From assembly GCF_029893805.1 (NCBI RefSeq), contig NZ_JARXYP010000002.1, positions 3,906,001 through 3,970,000 of the forward strand: a stretch of 64,000 nt of DNA, given 5' to 3'. This DNA comes from Streptomyces sp. SAI-135 (GTDB lineage Bacteria > Actinomycetota > Actinomycetes > Streptomycetales > Streptomycetaceae). Below, piece after piece: positions 55,666 to 64,000 of the stretch (positions are counted from its first letter, which is position 1; each line of letters begins with the position of its first letter). The translations under genes were made by a program, and so were the position numbers. The notes under the pieces were generated by a model. That model saw only the letters and a program-made list of their open reading frames with translations. It was not told the origin of the DNA and ran no database searches.

Positions 55666-57201
55666 CTAGCCGCGCACCTGCCCGAGCCACTGGAGGGTGC
55701 GGCGGATCTCGGTCGCGAGCGGGTGGCCCGGTCCGTGGAGTCGCTCCACGTCGTGCAGCAGCCGCGCGAGGGTGTCGTGGGCGGCGGCGCGGTCGCCGAG
55801 GGCGAGCAGGAGGTGCCCGATGCGGCGGCGGACGTCGTGGGCGAGCTGGGGGTCGCCGGCCACGTACTGGTTCTCGTAGTACGGCAGCAGGGCGCGGTAT
55901 TCGGCCAGTGCCGCCGCGGGTTCACCGAGTTGTTCGAGGCACTGGGCGGCGTCGTAGCGGAAGCGCAGGGACTGCGGGTCGGCGTGGCCGGCCTCGGTCG
56001 CGCGTTCGTCGGCGAGGCGGCGCAGTTCGGGCAGGGCGCGCCGGTACTGGCCGTCGTCCATGAGGGTGGCGGCGTACTGCTTGCGCAGGGTGCGGACGAC
56101 CGGGGAGTTCACGCCGTGCTGTTCGGCGGCCGCGGGGAGGATGGCGCCGAGGATGTCGACGGCCTGGGTGATGCGGCCCTCGCCGAGGAGGCGCTTGACC
56201 TCGTCGACCGCGCGCGCGACGTCCGGTTTCCCGGTCTTCTCGGGGGCCGGTGTGACGGGGGCGGGCTGGGGCGCGGGCGTGCGCGCGCGGTCCGGCCAGG
56301 GGGCGTGCGGGCGCAGGAAGGGGCGGGTGGGGTCGAGGGGTGCTCCTGTCGGCGTCCCACGCGCGGGCAGGAGCAGCGCCAGGTCCTCGTAGACGTCCTG
56401 GGCGGAGGCCGGACGGTGCTGCGGGTCCTTGGCGAGGAGCCGCAGGACGAGCGCTTCGAGGGCCTCGGGGACTTCGGGGCGGCTGCGGCGCACCGGCAGC
56501 GGTGGCTCGTACAGGTGCCGGTGCAGCACGCCGAGTGCCGTGGATCCGGCGAAAGGGACGTCCCCGCTGAGGAGTTCGTGCAGGAGTACGCCGAGTGCGT
56601 ACAGGTCGGTGTACGGGCCGACCGCGCCGCCCATGGCCTGCTCGGGGGCCATGTAGGCGGGTGAGCCGATCGGTGAACCGGTGTGGGTGAGGCGGGTGGT
56701 GTCGGTGTCCATGACGGAGGCGACACCGAGGTCCAGGACGGTGACCGTGCCGTCCTGCTTCACCATCACGTTGCGGGGCTTGAGGTCGCGGTGGACGATC
56801 GGCACGGCGTGCACGGCGCTCAGTACGGCGCACAGTTGCGCGGCGACCGCGACCGCCCACTGCCAGGGGTACGGGTCGTGCTCGGCGAGGTGGTCGGAGA
56901 GGTCGGCGCCGTCGACGTACTGCATGACGAGGAACAGCTCCTCGCCCTCGCTGCCCGCGTCGTGCACGGTGACGAGTCCGGGGTGGTCGACCTGCGCGGT
57001 CACCCGGCACTCGCGCACGAACCGGCGGCGCAGCTCGTCGGCCTCCTGTCCGGCCACCTTGTCGGGGCGCAGCAGCTTCACCGCCACGCGCCGGTCCAGG
57101 CGCCGGTCGTAGGCCGTCCACACCTGGCCCATGCCGCCCTGGCCGATGAGCGTGGCCAGCTCGTAGCGGTCGGCGACGACGCGTCCTGCCGCCACGGTCA
57201 C
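55666..57201 (-). CDS. Soluble serine/threonine protein kinase with TPR-like C-terminus
   Basis: A 511-residue Hanks-type kinase. The P-loop is LIGQGGMGQVWTAYD, the ATP lysine is K42 in VAVKLLRPDK, the catalytic loop is VHRDLKPRNVMV, then VLDLGVASV and the activation-segment end SPAYMAPEQAMGG. Residues about 270-320 are Pro-rich. The C-terminal part is helical with repeats (LRFRYDAAQCLEQLGEPAAALAEYRALLP) like TPR. There is no membrane helix or PASTA domain, so it is cytosolic. GTG 57201 overlaps the stop of the upstream membrane-protein gene, which probably gives its signal. Confidence 0.9.
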   Translation of the reverse strand: MTVAAGRVVADRYELATLIGQGGMGQVWTAYDRRLDRRVAVKLLRPDKVAGQEADELRRRFVRECRVTAQVDHPGLVTVHDAGSEGEELFLVMQYVDGADLSDHLAEHDPYPWQWAVAVAAQLCAVLSAVHAVPIVHRDLKPRNVMVKQDGTVTVLDLGVASVMDTDTTRLTHTGSPIGSPAYMAPEQAMGGAVGPYTDLYALGVLLHELLSGDVPFAGSTALGVLHRHLYEPPLPVRRSRPEVPEALEALVLRLLAKDPQHRPASAQDVYEDLALLLPARGTPTGAPLDPTRPFLRPHAPWPDRARTPAPQPAPVTPAPEKTGKPDVARAVDEVKRLLGEGRITQAVDILGAILPAAAEQHGVNSPVVRTLRKQYAATLMDDGQYRRALPELRRLADERATEAGHADPQSLRFRYDAAQCLEQLGEPAAALAEYRALLPYYENQYVAGDPQLAHDVRRRIGHLLLALGDRAAAHDTLARLLHDVERLHGPGHPLATEIRRTLQWLGQVRG

Positions 57202-57794
57202 CTGCCGCCCTCGGAGTTGCCGTCGTGCTTGCGCAGGTAGTCGCTGAGCTCGTCGAGTTCGGCGCGCACCTGGTCGATACGGGCGGGCGCGGGGCGCTGC
57301 GGCGGCGGGGGCGGCACGACACCGGGGCCGGGGACCGGAGGAGCCGACGGCTGCGGCTGCGGCGGCTGGAGCGTGGAGGCGTACGGCGGCGTCGGCGACG
57401 GGGCCGGATGGGGGTAGCCGTAGCCGGTGTGGACGGTCGGGCCCTGGGGCGGCGGGTAGCCGGCGAACTGCCTCTGCTGGTGCACCCGGATGTCCATCAC
57501 CAGGAAGTACACACTGCTGAAGAGGCCGAACAGCAGGACCAGGGCCATGGCGACGTCGGTCCGCGGGTCGCTCTCGGGCAGTGCGCCGACCACCGCGAAG
57601 CAGGCGATGGACAGCGGGAGGCTCGCCCAGGCCAGCACCCAGTCGACCGACCGTCCGCGCAGGAAGGCGACCCGGAACAGCGGAGCGCAGGCGAGCAGGC
57701 CGCACGAGAGGAAGCCGGCGGCGGCGAGCAGCACGCGCAAGGTGATGACGGTGCCCGAGCTGCGGGCGGGCGGCACCGCGCCGTGGCCGTACAT
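57198..57794 (-). CDS. Membrane protein with proline-rich C-terminus, coupled to the kinase
   Basis: A 198-residue protein. Two or three hydrophobic segments (VITLRVLLAAAGFLSCGLLA, WVLAWASLPLSIACFAVVGAL, VAMALVLLFGLFSSVYFLVM) are followed by a cytoplasmic Pro/Tyr/Gln-rich tail (GYPPPQGPTVHTGYGYPHP, PPPPPQRPAPARID) and a final helix (QVRAELDELSDYLRKHDG). ATG 57794 follows AGGAG. The GTGA overlap with the kinase gene implies a complex or shared stoichiometry. No known family. Confidence 0.75.
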   Translation of the reverse strand: MYGHGAVPPARSSGTVITLRVLLAAAGFLSCGLLACAPLFRVAFLRGRSVDWVLAWASLPLSIACFAVVGALPESDPRTDVAMALVLLFGLFSSVYFLVMDIRVHQQRQFAGYPPPQGPTVHTGYGYPHPAPSPTPPYASTLQPPQPQPSAPPVPGPGVVPPPPPQRPAPARIDQVRAELDELSDYLRKHDGNSEGGR

Positions 57795-57888
57795 GAACGC
57801 TCCTGAACCGGGATTCGATGTGGGGTTCGAGCGTATAGGCCGATACCGACAACAGGTCACGGGTTGTACCGAACCGTTGTCGACCTGA

Positions 57889-60108
57889 TCAGTCGGGCGC
57901 GACCGTTCCGTCGGTGAGTCCGTCGTACATCCCGCGCACGAGCTGCTCTCCGAGCCGGCCCGCGTGTCTGAGCGCCCGCTCGAACTCGTCGAGCGTGCGG
58001 AAGCGTTCGCCGTAGCGTCGTTGTTCGTCCAGCGGGAGCCGCGGCAACTGGAGTCTGCGCACGTCAAGGCGGGTCGCTGTGGAGGCGTAGCTGCTGGCCT
58101 GGCGGTTGTTGGCGGTGCCGCGCAAGAATCCCGCGAGGAACCAGGGGTCGAGCGCCGCCGGATCGGGACGCAGCAGCACGAGGTTGCGCCCCAGGGCGGC
58201 TCCCTGGGTCGCCGCGTCGATCACGCGCGCCACCGAGCCACCGCCGAGCACCGGGACGACGACGTCGCCCGGTTCGGTCAGCACGGCCTCCTCGTCGCTC
58301 TCGGGGAGCGTTCCGGAGGGGGCGGCGCCGGAGAGGACGTCGTGGTCGGTGAGCACGGGTACGCGTGCGTGGCCGCCGTTTCCGCCCGTGCGCAGCATCA
58401 GGGCGCCGCCGCGGGCGAGTTCGCCGATGGTGGTGAGCGGCCACCGCGCGGGGTGGGCGGCGTCGGCACGCTGCGGGGTGAGGTCCGCGGTCAGGCGCAG
58501 GGTCTGCCCCAGCAGTTCGCGCACAGCCGTGAGCTGTTCGGCGCCGTCGGCCGCCGCGGGCGGGGGCAGGTGGCGGGCGGGGGCGAGGTCCACGTCGTCG
58601 TCGAGGAGCTCGATGACGGGCAACGCGCGTGCCAGGCCGGGCCGTTCGGTGAAGCGGCCGGGCCGCCCGAAGGCCTGCCAGGCGTCGAGGACGGCTTCGC
58701 GCACGGCGTGCCAGTCCGGACCGCCGCGCCCGTCGCCGGCGAACTGCCCCACGTCGACGAGGAGCACCTCCGGCTGCGCGGGCGCCCTTTCCGGGCGGCG
58801 CAGCACCCACAGGTGCAGCGGGATGTTGTACGGCGGTGCCGCCCCGACCGGCAGGGCGATCACGGCGCGCAGGGCACCGCGGCGCAACAGGTCGGCGCGG
58901 ATACGGCGACCGGAGCGGCGGGACGCTGCCGCGGGCGGCATGAGCAGGACACCGGCGCCGCCGTCCTTGAGGCGGGCGAGTGCGTGCTGGACCCAGGCGA
59001 GCTCGGACTCGGTGCGGGCCGGGAAGCCGTACTCCCAGCGGGGGTCGTAGGCGAGTTCGTCATGGCCCCAGTTGCGCTCGTTGAACGGCGGGTGGCACAG
59101 GACGGCGTCGGCGTGCAGCCGGGGGTGGGCGTCGGCGCGGAGGGTGTCGCCGGTGGCGCCGCGCACGATGGACCAGGTGTGCAGGGCGAGCCGGAGCGTG
59201 GTGAGCGCGGCGAGCTCGGGGGAGCTGTCCTGCGCGTAGAGCCGCTGGTCGGGGCGGGTGGCGGCGGCCCGCAGGAGGGCGCCGGTCCCGCAGGCCGGGT
59301 CGAGGACGGTACGGGCGGGGCCGACGAGGTCGGCCATGAGAGCGGCCAGGTCGGCGGGGGTGAGCGTGTACTGGCGCGGGTTGGCGTCGAGGTGTCGGCC
59401 GAGCAGGAACTCGAAGGTCTGGCGGGCGCCCAGTTCGGCGGCCAGCTCGGCGACGCCGCGGAGGAGGGGGGCGGAGGGGAGGAGTTCGGGGCCGGTGGGG
59501 GTGCGAACGGCGGCCGTGTGAACGGCGGGAGTGTGAACAGCGGGGGCGATCGCGTCGGGTCGGACGCCCGCTGTCGGCTGGATGCCCGCTGTCGGCTGAA
59601 CGCCCGCTGTCGGCTGGGGGCTCGTCGCCGACTGGGGGCTTGGCGCCGGGGCCGATTGAGCGCCTGTTGCCGACTGGACGCCTGTCGCCGACTGGACGCC
59701 GGTCACTGACTCGGCTCCGAAGCGCGGCGTGAACACCTCCCGCAGCGCCCCCGGCAGCATCTCGGCCAGGCGCTCGTCGGAGCCGGAGCTCACCTCCAGC
59801 CAGACGGGCGGCCGGTCGTGGATCAGCAGGAGGACGCAGCCCGCGTGGGTGAGGGCGGTGACCGGGCCGTCGGGGTGGCCGGAGAGCTGCTGCCAGACGC
59901 GTTCGCGCAGCGGGACCTCGGCGAGTTTCCCCTGCTTGCGCAGCCAGGCCTCGACCTCGGTGAGCGCGAAGGAGGGGCTGGTCTCGGTGCCGCCGACGGG
60001 CCTGGGGAAGTCGGTGTGCCGTCGGCGCCAGTTGCTCACGGCCGCGCGGCCCACCCCGGCCAGCCGTGCGATACCGGCGGCGGTCACCTCAGTCGCGTTG
60101 TCCTGCAC
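57889..60108 (-). CDS. N6-adenine DNA methyltransferase fused to specificity-like domain
   Basis: A 739-residue protein starting at GTG 60108 (GGGAG seven bases upstream). An N-terminal helix-turn-helix (AAGIARLAGVGRAAVSNWRRR) precedes a repetitive linker (ATGVQSATGVQSATGAQS, and PTAGVQPTAGIQPTAGV). The methylase domain (about 300-560) has motif I LDPACGTGALLRAAA; motif IV reads CHPPFNERNWG, where NPPF is usual. The C-terminal third looks like a HsdS target-recognition domain (WPLTTIGELARGG, then LDVRRLQLPRLPLDEQRRYGERF). No restriction subunit lies nearby. It may be a solitary regulatory methylase, or the His may abolish activity. Confidence 0.82.
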   Translation of the reverse strand: MQDNATEVTAAGIARLAGVGRAAVSNWRRRHTDFPRPVGGTETSPSFALTEVEAWLRKQGKLAEVPLRERVWQQLSGHPDGPVTALTHAGCVLLLIHDRPPVWLEVSSGSDERLAEMLPGALREVFTPRFGAESVTGVQSATGVQSATGAQSAPAPSPQSATSPQPTAGVQPTAGIQPTAGVRPDAIAPAVHTPAVHTAAVRTPTGPELLPSAPLLRGVAELAAELGARQTFEFLLGRHLDANPRQYTLTPADLAALMADLVGPARTVLDPACGTGALLRAAATRPDQRLYAQDSSPELAALTTLRLALHTWSIVRGATGDTLRADAHPRLHADAVLCHPPFNERNWGHDELAYDPRWEYGFPARTESELAWVQHALARLKDGGAGVLLMPPAAASRRSGRRIRADLLRRGALRAVIALPVGAAPPYNIPLHLWVLRRPERAPAQPEVLLVDVGQFAGDGRGGPDWHAVREAVLDAWQAFGRPGRFTERPGLARALPVIELLDDDVDLAPARHLPPPAAADGAEQLTAVRELLGQTLRLTADLTPQRADAAHPARWPLTTIGELARGGALMLRTGGNGGHARVPVLTDHDVLSGAAPSGTLPESDEEAVLTEPGDVVVPVLGGGSVARVIDAATQGAALGRNLVLLRPDPAALDPWFLAGFLRGTANNRQASSYASTATRLDVRRLQLPRLPLDEQRRYGERFRTLDEFERALRHAGRLGEQLVRGMYDGLTDGTVAPD

Positions 60109-60319
60109 TCGCCCGCTCCCCTCGTCGACCGCACAAGCCCGCGGCCCGCGTGTGACGCCGAGCATACCGAGGCGCGCAAGATCCACCCCTTCACGCCCGT
60201 GTACTCGACACTTCCTGTGAACAGTGTTGACTCGGTTCACAGACTCTGCTCTTATTGACCCAGCGAACGGAGCGGCCGCCGAACGGCGGTGGTCGCGGCG
60301 TCGGAGGGGGAGCACAGCC

Positions 60320-61051
60320 ATGGGCATGAAGGGCAAGGTCGCGCTGGGCGCAGTCGTCGGAGTCGTCGTCATCGGAGTCGTGTCGGCGAACGCCGGCAAC
60401 AACGGGGACGGCGGCACCTCGGGCGGCACCGGCAAGGGCTCCTCGGCTTCCGCGAAACGCGAGGCCGGGGACAGCACGGCCGGGGCGGGCGGGGCGGGCC
60501 AGAAGGGCGACAAGGGCTCGGGCAAGGCCGAGGCCGAGGCCGCCGAGAAGAAGGCCGCGTTCTCGGGGGACGGCGACTTCCAGGTCGGCTCGGACGTCAA
60601 GCCCGGCACCTATCGCACGACCGGCAACAGCGACGGCATGTGCTACTGGGAGCGGGCCAAGGACGCCTCGGGCGAGATGGACTCGCTACTGGCCAACGAC
60701 AATGTCACCGGCACCAGTTACGTCACCGTCAAGGCCACCGACAAGCTCTTCACGTCGAGCGACTGCAACGACTGGGAGGCCGTCGACACCAAGGCGAAGG
60801 GCTCCCCCGCCACCCGGATGTCCGGCGACGGCGGGATGTTCCTGGTCGGCGCCGACATCGCCCCCGGCACCTACAGATCCACCGGCAACACCGACGACTC
60901 CTGCTACTGGGAGCGCACCAAGGACGCCGAGCACGGCGTCGACTCGATCATCGCGAACAACAACGTGAACGGCACGGCCGTCGTCAAGATCGGCGCCTCG
61001 GACGCGTACTTCAAGACGACCGGCTGCAAGGACTGGAAGAGGACCGGCTGA
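60320..61051 (+). CDS. Exported protein with two tandem repeats
   Basis: A 243-residue protein. The N-terminus has a hydrophobic segment (KVALGAVVGVVVIGVVSANAG), so it is either secreted or anchored. A Gly/Ser/Lys-rich linker follows. Two repeats of about 70 residues share the pattern GDGxFxVGxDxxPGTYRxTGNxD..CYWER and end with a Cys-Asn/Lys-Asp-Trp (SDCNDWE; TGCKDWK). The two Cys in each repeat may pair. No known family; similar duplicated secreted modules are common in Streptomyces. ATG 60320 has GGGGGAG upstream. Confidence 0.82.
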   Translation: MGMKGKVALGAVVGVVVIGVVSANAGNNGDGGTSGGTGKGSSASAKREAGDSTAGAGGAGQKGDKGSGKAEAEAAEKKAAFSGDGDFQVGSDVKPGTYRTTGNSDGMCYWERAKDASGEMDSLLANDNVTGTSYVTVKATDKLFTSSDCNDWEAVDTKAKGSPATRMSGDGGMFLVGADIAPGTYRSTGNTDDSCYWERTKDAEHGVDSIIANNNVNGTAVVKIGASDAYFKTTGCKDWKRTG

Positions 61052-61188
61052 ACCGGCCCGTCCCTTTCGCTCTCTCTTCGACCGCTCTCCGGCCTCTCTT
61101 CGGTCTCTCTTCGCTCGCCGCCCGGGCGCCCCACGGACAGCGCGCCCGGCACCTCATCACCTCACCGCATCCCCACCAAGGAATCACC

Positions 61189-61983
61189 ATGCGTCGTACC
61201 GCACTTGCCGCTCTCTGCATCGCCGCCGCGGCCACCGCAGGACTCACCGGATGTCAGCCGGGACAGGACAAGGCGGACAGCAGCACGAACGCGTCCAGCT
61301 CGGCCGCCGCGCCGGGCAAGTCGGCCGCGAAGAAGGAACCGTTCGCCGGGCTGAGCGGCGGTGAGATAGCCGACCGGGCCACGAAGGCCACGACCGGCGC
61401 CTCCTCGCTGCGGATGAAGGGCGACATCCCCGACGACGAGAGCGGCACCACCATCAGCCTCGACGTCCTGCTGAACAAGAAGGGCGACTGCGCCGGCACC
61501 ATCGGCATGGGCGGCAAGGGCAAGGCCGATCTGATCAAGACCGGCGACATCGTGTACATGAAGTTCGATGAGGCGTTCCTGCGCGAGCAGAGCGAGGGCG
61601 AGTCGAAGGCGGACACCGACGCGGCCGTGGCCATGCTGGCCGGCAAGTGGACCAAGTCGAAGGCGACGGGGACGGACGCCAAGGAGTTCGAGGGCTTCTG
61701 CGACCTGGGCGCGGTGCTCGACGGCGCCGGGGACACCGGCTCGGACGCCAGCCGCGGGAAGACGGCCACCGTGGACGGGGCTCCGGCGATCACGCTGCAC
61801 GAGAAGGACGGCAAGGACCGCTACACGCTGTACGTCGCAACCGAGGGCAAGCCGTATCTGCTGCGGGTCGACAGCACGGCCGGTGCGGACCAGGGCTCCG
61901 TCACCTTCAGCGACTTCGACGAACCGGTCCCGACGCAGAAGCCGGCGGGCGAGATCCTGGACCTCGACGCCCTGGGCGGCTGA
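61189..61983 (+). CDS. LppX/LprG-like lipoprotein
   Basis: A 264-residue lipoprotein. The lipobox is GLTGCQPG. The mature part (LSGGEIADRATKATTGASSLRMKGDI, TISLDVLLNKKGDCAGTIGMGGKGKADLIKTGDIVYMKFDEAFL) and the C-terminal beta strands (GKDRYTLYVATEGKPYLLRVD, GSVTFSDFDEPVP) match the LolA-like fold of the LppX_LprAFG family, which bind lipids in mycobacteria. The ATG at 61189 follows AAGGAA. It is 137 bp from the previous gene; the gap has repeated CTCTCTTCG motifs. Confidence 0.85.
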   Translation: MRRTALAALCIAAAATAGLTGCQPGQDKADSSTNASSSAAAPGKSAAKKEPFAGLSGGEIADRATKATTGASSLRMKGDIPDDESGTTISLDVLLNKKGDCAGTIGMGGKGKADLIKTGDIVYMKFDEAFLREQSEGESKADTDAAVAMLAGKWTKSKATGTDAKEFEGFCDLGAVLDGAGDTGSDASRGKTATVDGAPAITLHEKDGKDRYTLYVATEGKPYLLRVDSTAGADQGSVTFSDFDEPVPTQKPAGEILDLDALGG

Positions 61984-62073
61984 GCCCCGGAACCGACACG
62001 ACACACGCCACACATACGGGCCGTGCACACATAGGACCTGCACATACGGGCCCGGCGCACACGAGGCCGGCAC

Positions 62074-62110
62074 GTGGATGCGGCACGCTCAAAGGGCGTG
62101 CCGCATCCAC
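62074..62110. terminator. 15-bp stem terminator overlapping a gene end
   Basis: GTGGATGCGGCACGC (62074-62088) pairs perfectly with GCGTGCCGCATCCAC (62096-62110). The stop of the minus-strand acetyltransferase (62089-62091) sits in the 7-base loop, so the last codons are part of the stem. It also follows the lipoprotein gene and can serve both. Confidence 0.75.
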
Positions 62111-62832
62111 ACGTTGGGCTCGACGTACACCGCGTACCCGCGCTCCGGCTCGCAGCGCACCGGTACCAGCGCCCCGGGCACCTCGATGTCGCCCCGGGTG
62201 TCGAAGGGCAGTCCGGTCCAACGGCGCCACTGCTCCAGCGACGCGGACACCGTCATGGACGCCGGCGCCACGGCGTGCACGTGGGCGCCGGCGCGCACGT
62301 GCACGCGCAGCCAGGGATCGTGCGGCAGTCCGTCGGGGCGGGTGCGGGAGACGTACTCCGTGATCGGGGTGTGCGGTTCGAGGTGCTTGGCGCTGGGGCG
62401 GACGGGGGCGACGACCTCGCTGAAGCCGTGGGCGCGGGCGTTGTCACGCATCGCCGAGAGCATCCGGGCGGACAGCCCCCGGCCCTGGAAGCGGGGATCG
62501 ACGACGACCGAGATCGCGCTCACCGTGTCGGGCCGTACGCCACGCCGGAGGTCGCTGAAGGCCCACACCAGCACCTCGTCCCAGCCCCGGGCGGGCAGTT
62601 CACCGCGGTCCTCGGCACCGAGGGCGAAGGGAACGCTGTGGGCGTGCGCGACGACCTCACCCCGCTCGTCCTCGGCGAACTGCACGTACTCGGGGAAGTC
62701 GCCGGAGATCCGTCCGTAGTGCGCGTTGCCCACGAGGTCCTCGGTGACGAACTGCGGCCAGCTGCTGGCCATGCCGAGCACCCGCTCCCGCATCTCGGGA
62801 CGCTCGGCAAGACTCGATACCTTCCACTCCAT
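62089..62832 (-). CDS. GNAT-family N-acetyltransferase
   Basis: A 247-residue protein. The acetyl-CoA pyrophosphate loop is in VDPRFQGRGLSARMLSAMRDNA (RGLSAR), after the strand TVSAISVVV; the C-terminal strand is FSEVVAPVRPSA. The substrate is unknown. ATG 62832 is used. It is longer than a minimal GNAT domain because of an extra C-terminal part (GAHVHAVAPASMTVSASLEQWRRWTG). The 3' end is folded into the terminator. Confidence 0.85.
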   Translation of the reverse strand: MEWKVSSLAERPEMRERVLGMASSWPQFVTEDLVGNAHYGRISGDFPEYVQFAEDERGEVVAHAHSVPFALGAEDRGELPARGWDEVLVWAFSDLRRGVRPDTVSAISVVVDPRFQGRGLSARMLSAMRDNARAHGFSEVVAPVRPSAKHLEPHTPITEYVSRTRPDGLPHDPWLRVHVRAGAHVHAVAPASMTVSASLEQWRRWTGLPFDTRGDIEVPGALVPVRCEPERGYAVYVEPNVWMRHAL

Positions 62833-62898
62833 ACGATCACCGTAGGCGCAGGCCCGCCCACCGGAGAAACACTTTTCGCGCGAGCCCGGTGCGAACCG

Positions 62899-63621
62899 TC
62901 AGTCCGCGTGGAAACGCGGCGGCGCCGCCGTCGGGTTGCCGCCGACCGGGAGCTTCTGGCCGGGGCAGCCCGTGAGGACCTTCTCCATCGCGGACTTCTC
63001 GGCGGCCGTGACCCACAGGCCGTACTTCTTCTTCACGGCGACCTGGGCGGCCACGTACGTGCACCGGTACGCCTTGTTCGGCGGCAGCCAGGTGGCCGTG
63101 TCACCGTCGCCCTTGGAACGGTTGGTGCTCGCGTCGACGGCCAGGAGGTTGAGGGGGTCGTTGGCGAGGGCTATCCGCTTGCTGGCGTCCCAGTACTTGG
63201 CCCCCTTCTGCCAGGCGTCGGAGAGCGCGACCACGTGGTCGATGTCGACCTGACTGCGCCCCCGCCGGTAGGTCACCTCCTTGCCCGAGTACGGGTCCGA
63301 CTCCAGTACGCCGTAGGACACCTTGCAGTCCCCGCCGGTGAACTTCACGTCCTCCAGGTCGCGTTTGAGTATGTCGTCGCGGGTGTCGCACTCGTTGGAG
63401 TCGGTGTCGGCCCACGCGGTGCCGAACCGGTCCCGTTCGTAACCCGTCTTGGGTGCCCGCCCCTTCACGGTGAGCGACTCGGCGGCGCTGAGGGCCGCGC
63501 CCGAGCCGCCCGCGACGCCGGTCTCCTCAGGTCCGCCGGATCCTGTGGTCGTCTCCGCCTTGCACCCGGCCATGGCGAACACCAGCACGACGGCGGCCGC
63601 GGCCCCGCCCTTCAGACGCAT
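62899..63621 (-). CDS. Secreted HNH endonuclease-family lipoprotein
   Basis: A 240-residue lipoprotein. The lipobox is FAMAGCKAE. The HNH core (DUF1524/GmrSD-type) has QVDIDHVVALSDAWQKGAKYW and ANDPLNLLAVDASTNRSKGD, which provides His, Asn and metal ligands. Later conserved residues are NKAYRCTYVAAQVAVKKKYGLWVT. Homologues are abundant, secreted and probably act as nucleases outside the cell. ATG 63621 has GGGGAGGG upstream. Confidence 0.9.
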   Translation of the reverse strand: MRLKGGAAAAVVLVFAMAGCKAETTTGSGGPEETGVAGGSGAALSAAESLTVKGRAPKTGYERDRFGTAWADTDSNECDTRDDILKRDLEDVKFTGGDCKVSYGVLESDPYSGKEVTYRRGRSQVDIDHVVALSDAWQKGAKYWDASKRIALANDPLNLLAVDASTNRSKGDGDTATWLPPNKAYRCTYVAAQVAVKKKYGLWVTAAEKSAMEKVLTGCPGQKLPVGGNPTAAPPRFHAD

Positions 63622-63884
63622 CACGTGCGTCCCTCCCCTTGCAACCCGGTCCGTCCCCGCACGAAGCGCTTTCCCTCGTACTACGTCGCGCACACCGTAG
63701 CGAGCGGGCGCACCGCGGCATGGAGGAGGCCCCGGACCACATCCCCTCCAAATGGGCATCGAGACATACCGGCCGTATCGTCGGCGGTGGCGCACCGCGA
63801 GCCGGCTCCCACTCCCCTCACACGCTGAACGAGAGGCCGTCCGCGCGGATCCGGCCCGCGCGGGCGGTGTTCACGTCCGCAGGG
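63622..63884. other. Gap upstream of the HNH gene
   Basis: No gene is supported here. It must hold the promoter of the HNH gene, but no clear -35/-10 pair or operator is visible. Confidence 0.5.
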
Positions 63885-64000
63885 TCACGTCGACGAGCCT
63901 GCCGGCCGCCTCGTCGGTGACCCTTCCGGCCACGGCAGCACCGTGAGCTCCGGCCATATCTCCTTCCAGCGCGCGGCCTTGGCCTCGTAGACCTCTTTCG
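63885..64000 (-). CDS. C-terminal fragment of a gene cut by the window edge
   Basis: The last 38 codons read KEVYEAKAARWKEIWPELTV, then LPWPEGSPTRR, with high GC3, ending in TGA (63887-63885). A second open frame overlaps and stops at 63871 (...VTDEAAGRLVDVTLRT), but its first codons have low GC3, so I prefer the former. The product cannot be named. Confidence 0.45.
   Translation of the reverse strand, partial: KEVYEAKAARWKEIWPELTVLPWPEGSPTRRPAGSST

Overview
This is a chromosomal window from a Streptomyces species. The DNA is very GC-rich with strong GC bias at third codon positions, starts are often GTG or TTG, and a tRNA-Leu with anticodon UAA (bldA) is present. As I recall it, the gene order matches the Streptomyces coelicolor core region that carries sigI, hut, bldA, ndh, eno and rpfA; I could not check this by search. 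There is no phage, insertion sequence or CRISPR array.

Layout. 0-2.1 kb: the end of a secreted-protein gene, an LPXTG-type surface protein and a non-coding tandem repeat array. 1.6-5.6 kb: a partner-switching stress module (anti-sigma kinase, STAS anti-anti-sigma factor, SigB/SigF-type sigma factor) and a membrane ricin-lectin protein. 5.6-11.2 kb: a translationally coupled histidine-utilisation operon, hutU - M20 amidohydrolase - hutF - hutI, in which hutF carries a frameshift at a C6/G6 run. 11.3-15.2 kb: a PLP decarboxylase-like gene and a four-gene cluster of roadblock/LC7-like proteins with a DUF4388-like protein. 15.2-22 kb: a membrane protein, an RpiR-type regulator coupled to a HAL-family protein that lacks the normal MIO triad, then a divergent OpuC-like ABC importer operon. 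22-32.7 kb: SDR with a divergent XRE regulator, cystathionine beta-synthase, SGNH hydrolase, thiolase, small conserved genes, a Bax-inhibitor-1-like membrane protein and pobA.

32.8-36.8 kb holds the most interesting locus. Two nearly duplicate 71-72-residue peptides lie upstream of a large M50 metalloprotease with a PqqD-like N-terminus. A secreted four-cysteine protein follows, and a divergent XRE-type regulator faces them across two tandem dyads. This looks like an undescribed peptide-processing or RiPP-like system.

36.8-46 kb: a Streptomyces inverted-repeat element, bldA, a MacB/FtsX-type ABC exporter, a cyclopropane-fatty-acid-synthase-like enzyme, NADH dehydrogenase II with two upstream Rex-like sites, and Ppx/GppA with DUF501. 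46-51.8 kb: divIC, enolase, rpfA under a ydaO-type c-di-AMP riboswitch, an rpfC-like gene and a cytochrome P450. 51.8-64 kb: a 47-bp tandem array, mazG, a SurA-like lipoprotein, a DUF1906 glycosidase-like protein, a soluble Ser/Thr kinase coupled to a membrane protein, a fused N6-adenine methylase/specificity gene, two envelope proteins, an acetyltransferase, a secreted HNH nuclease and a truncated last gene.

Common themes are cell-envelope and developmental functions: bldA, the Rpf muralytic enzymes, divIC, the sigma factor module and the P450. Primary metabolism (hut, eno, cbs, ndh) is interspersed.
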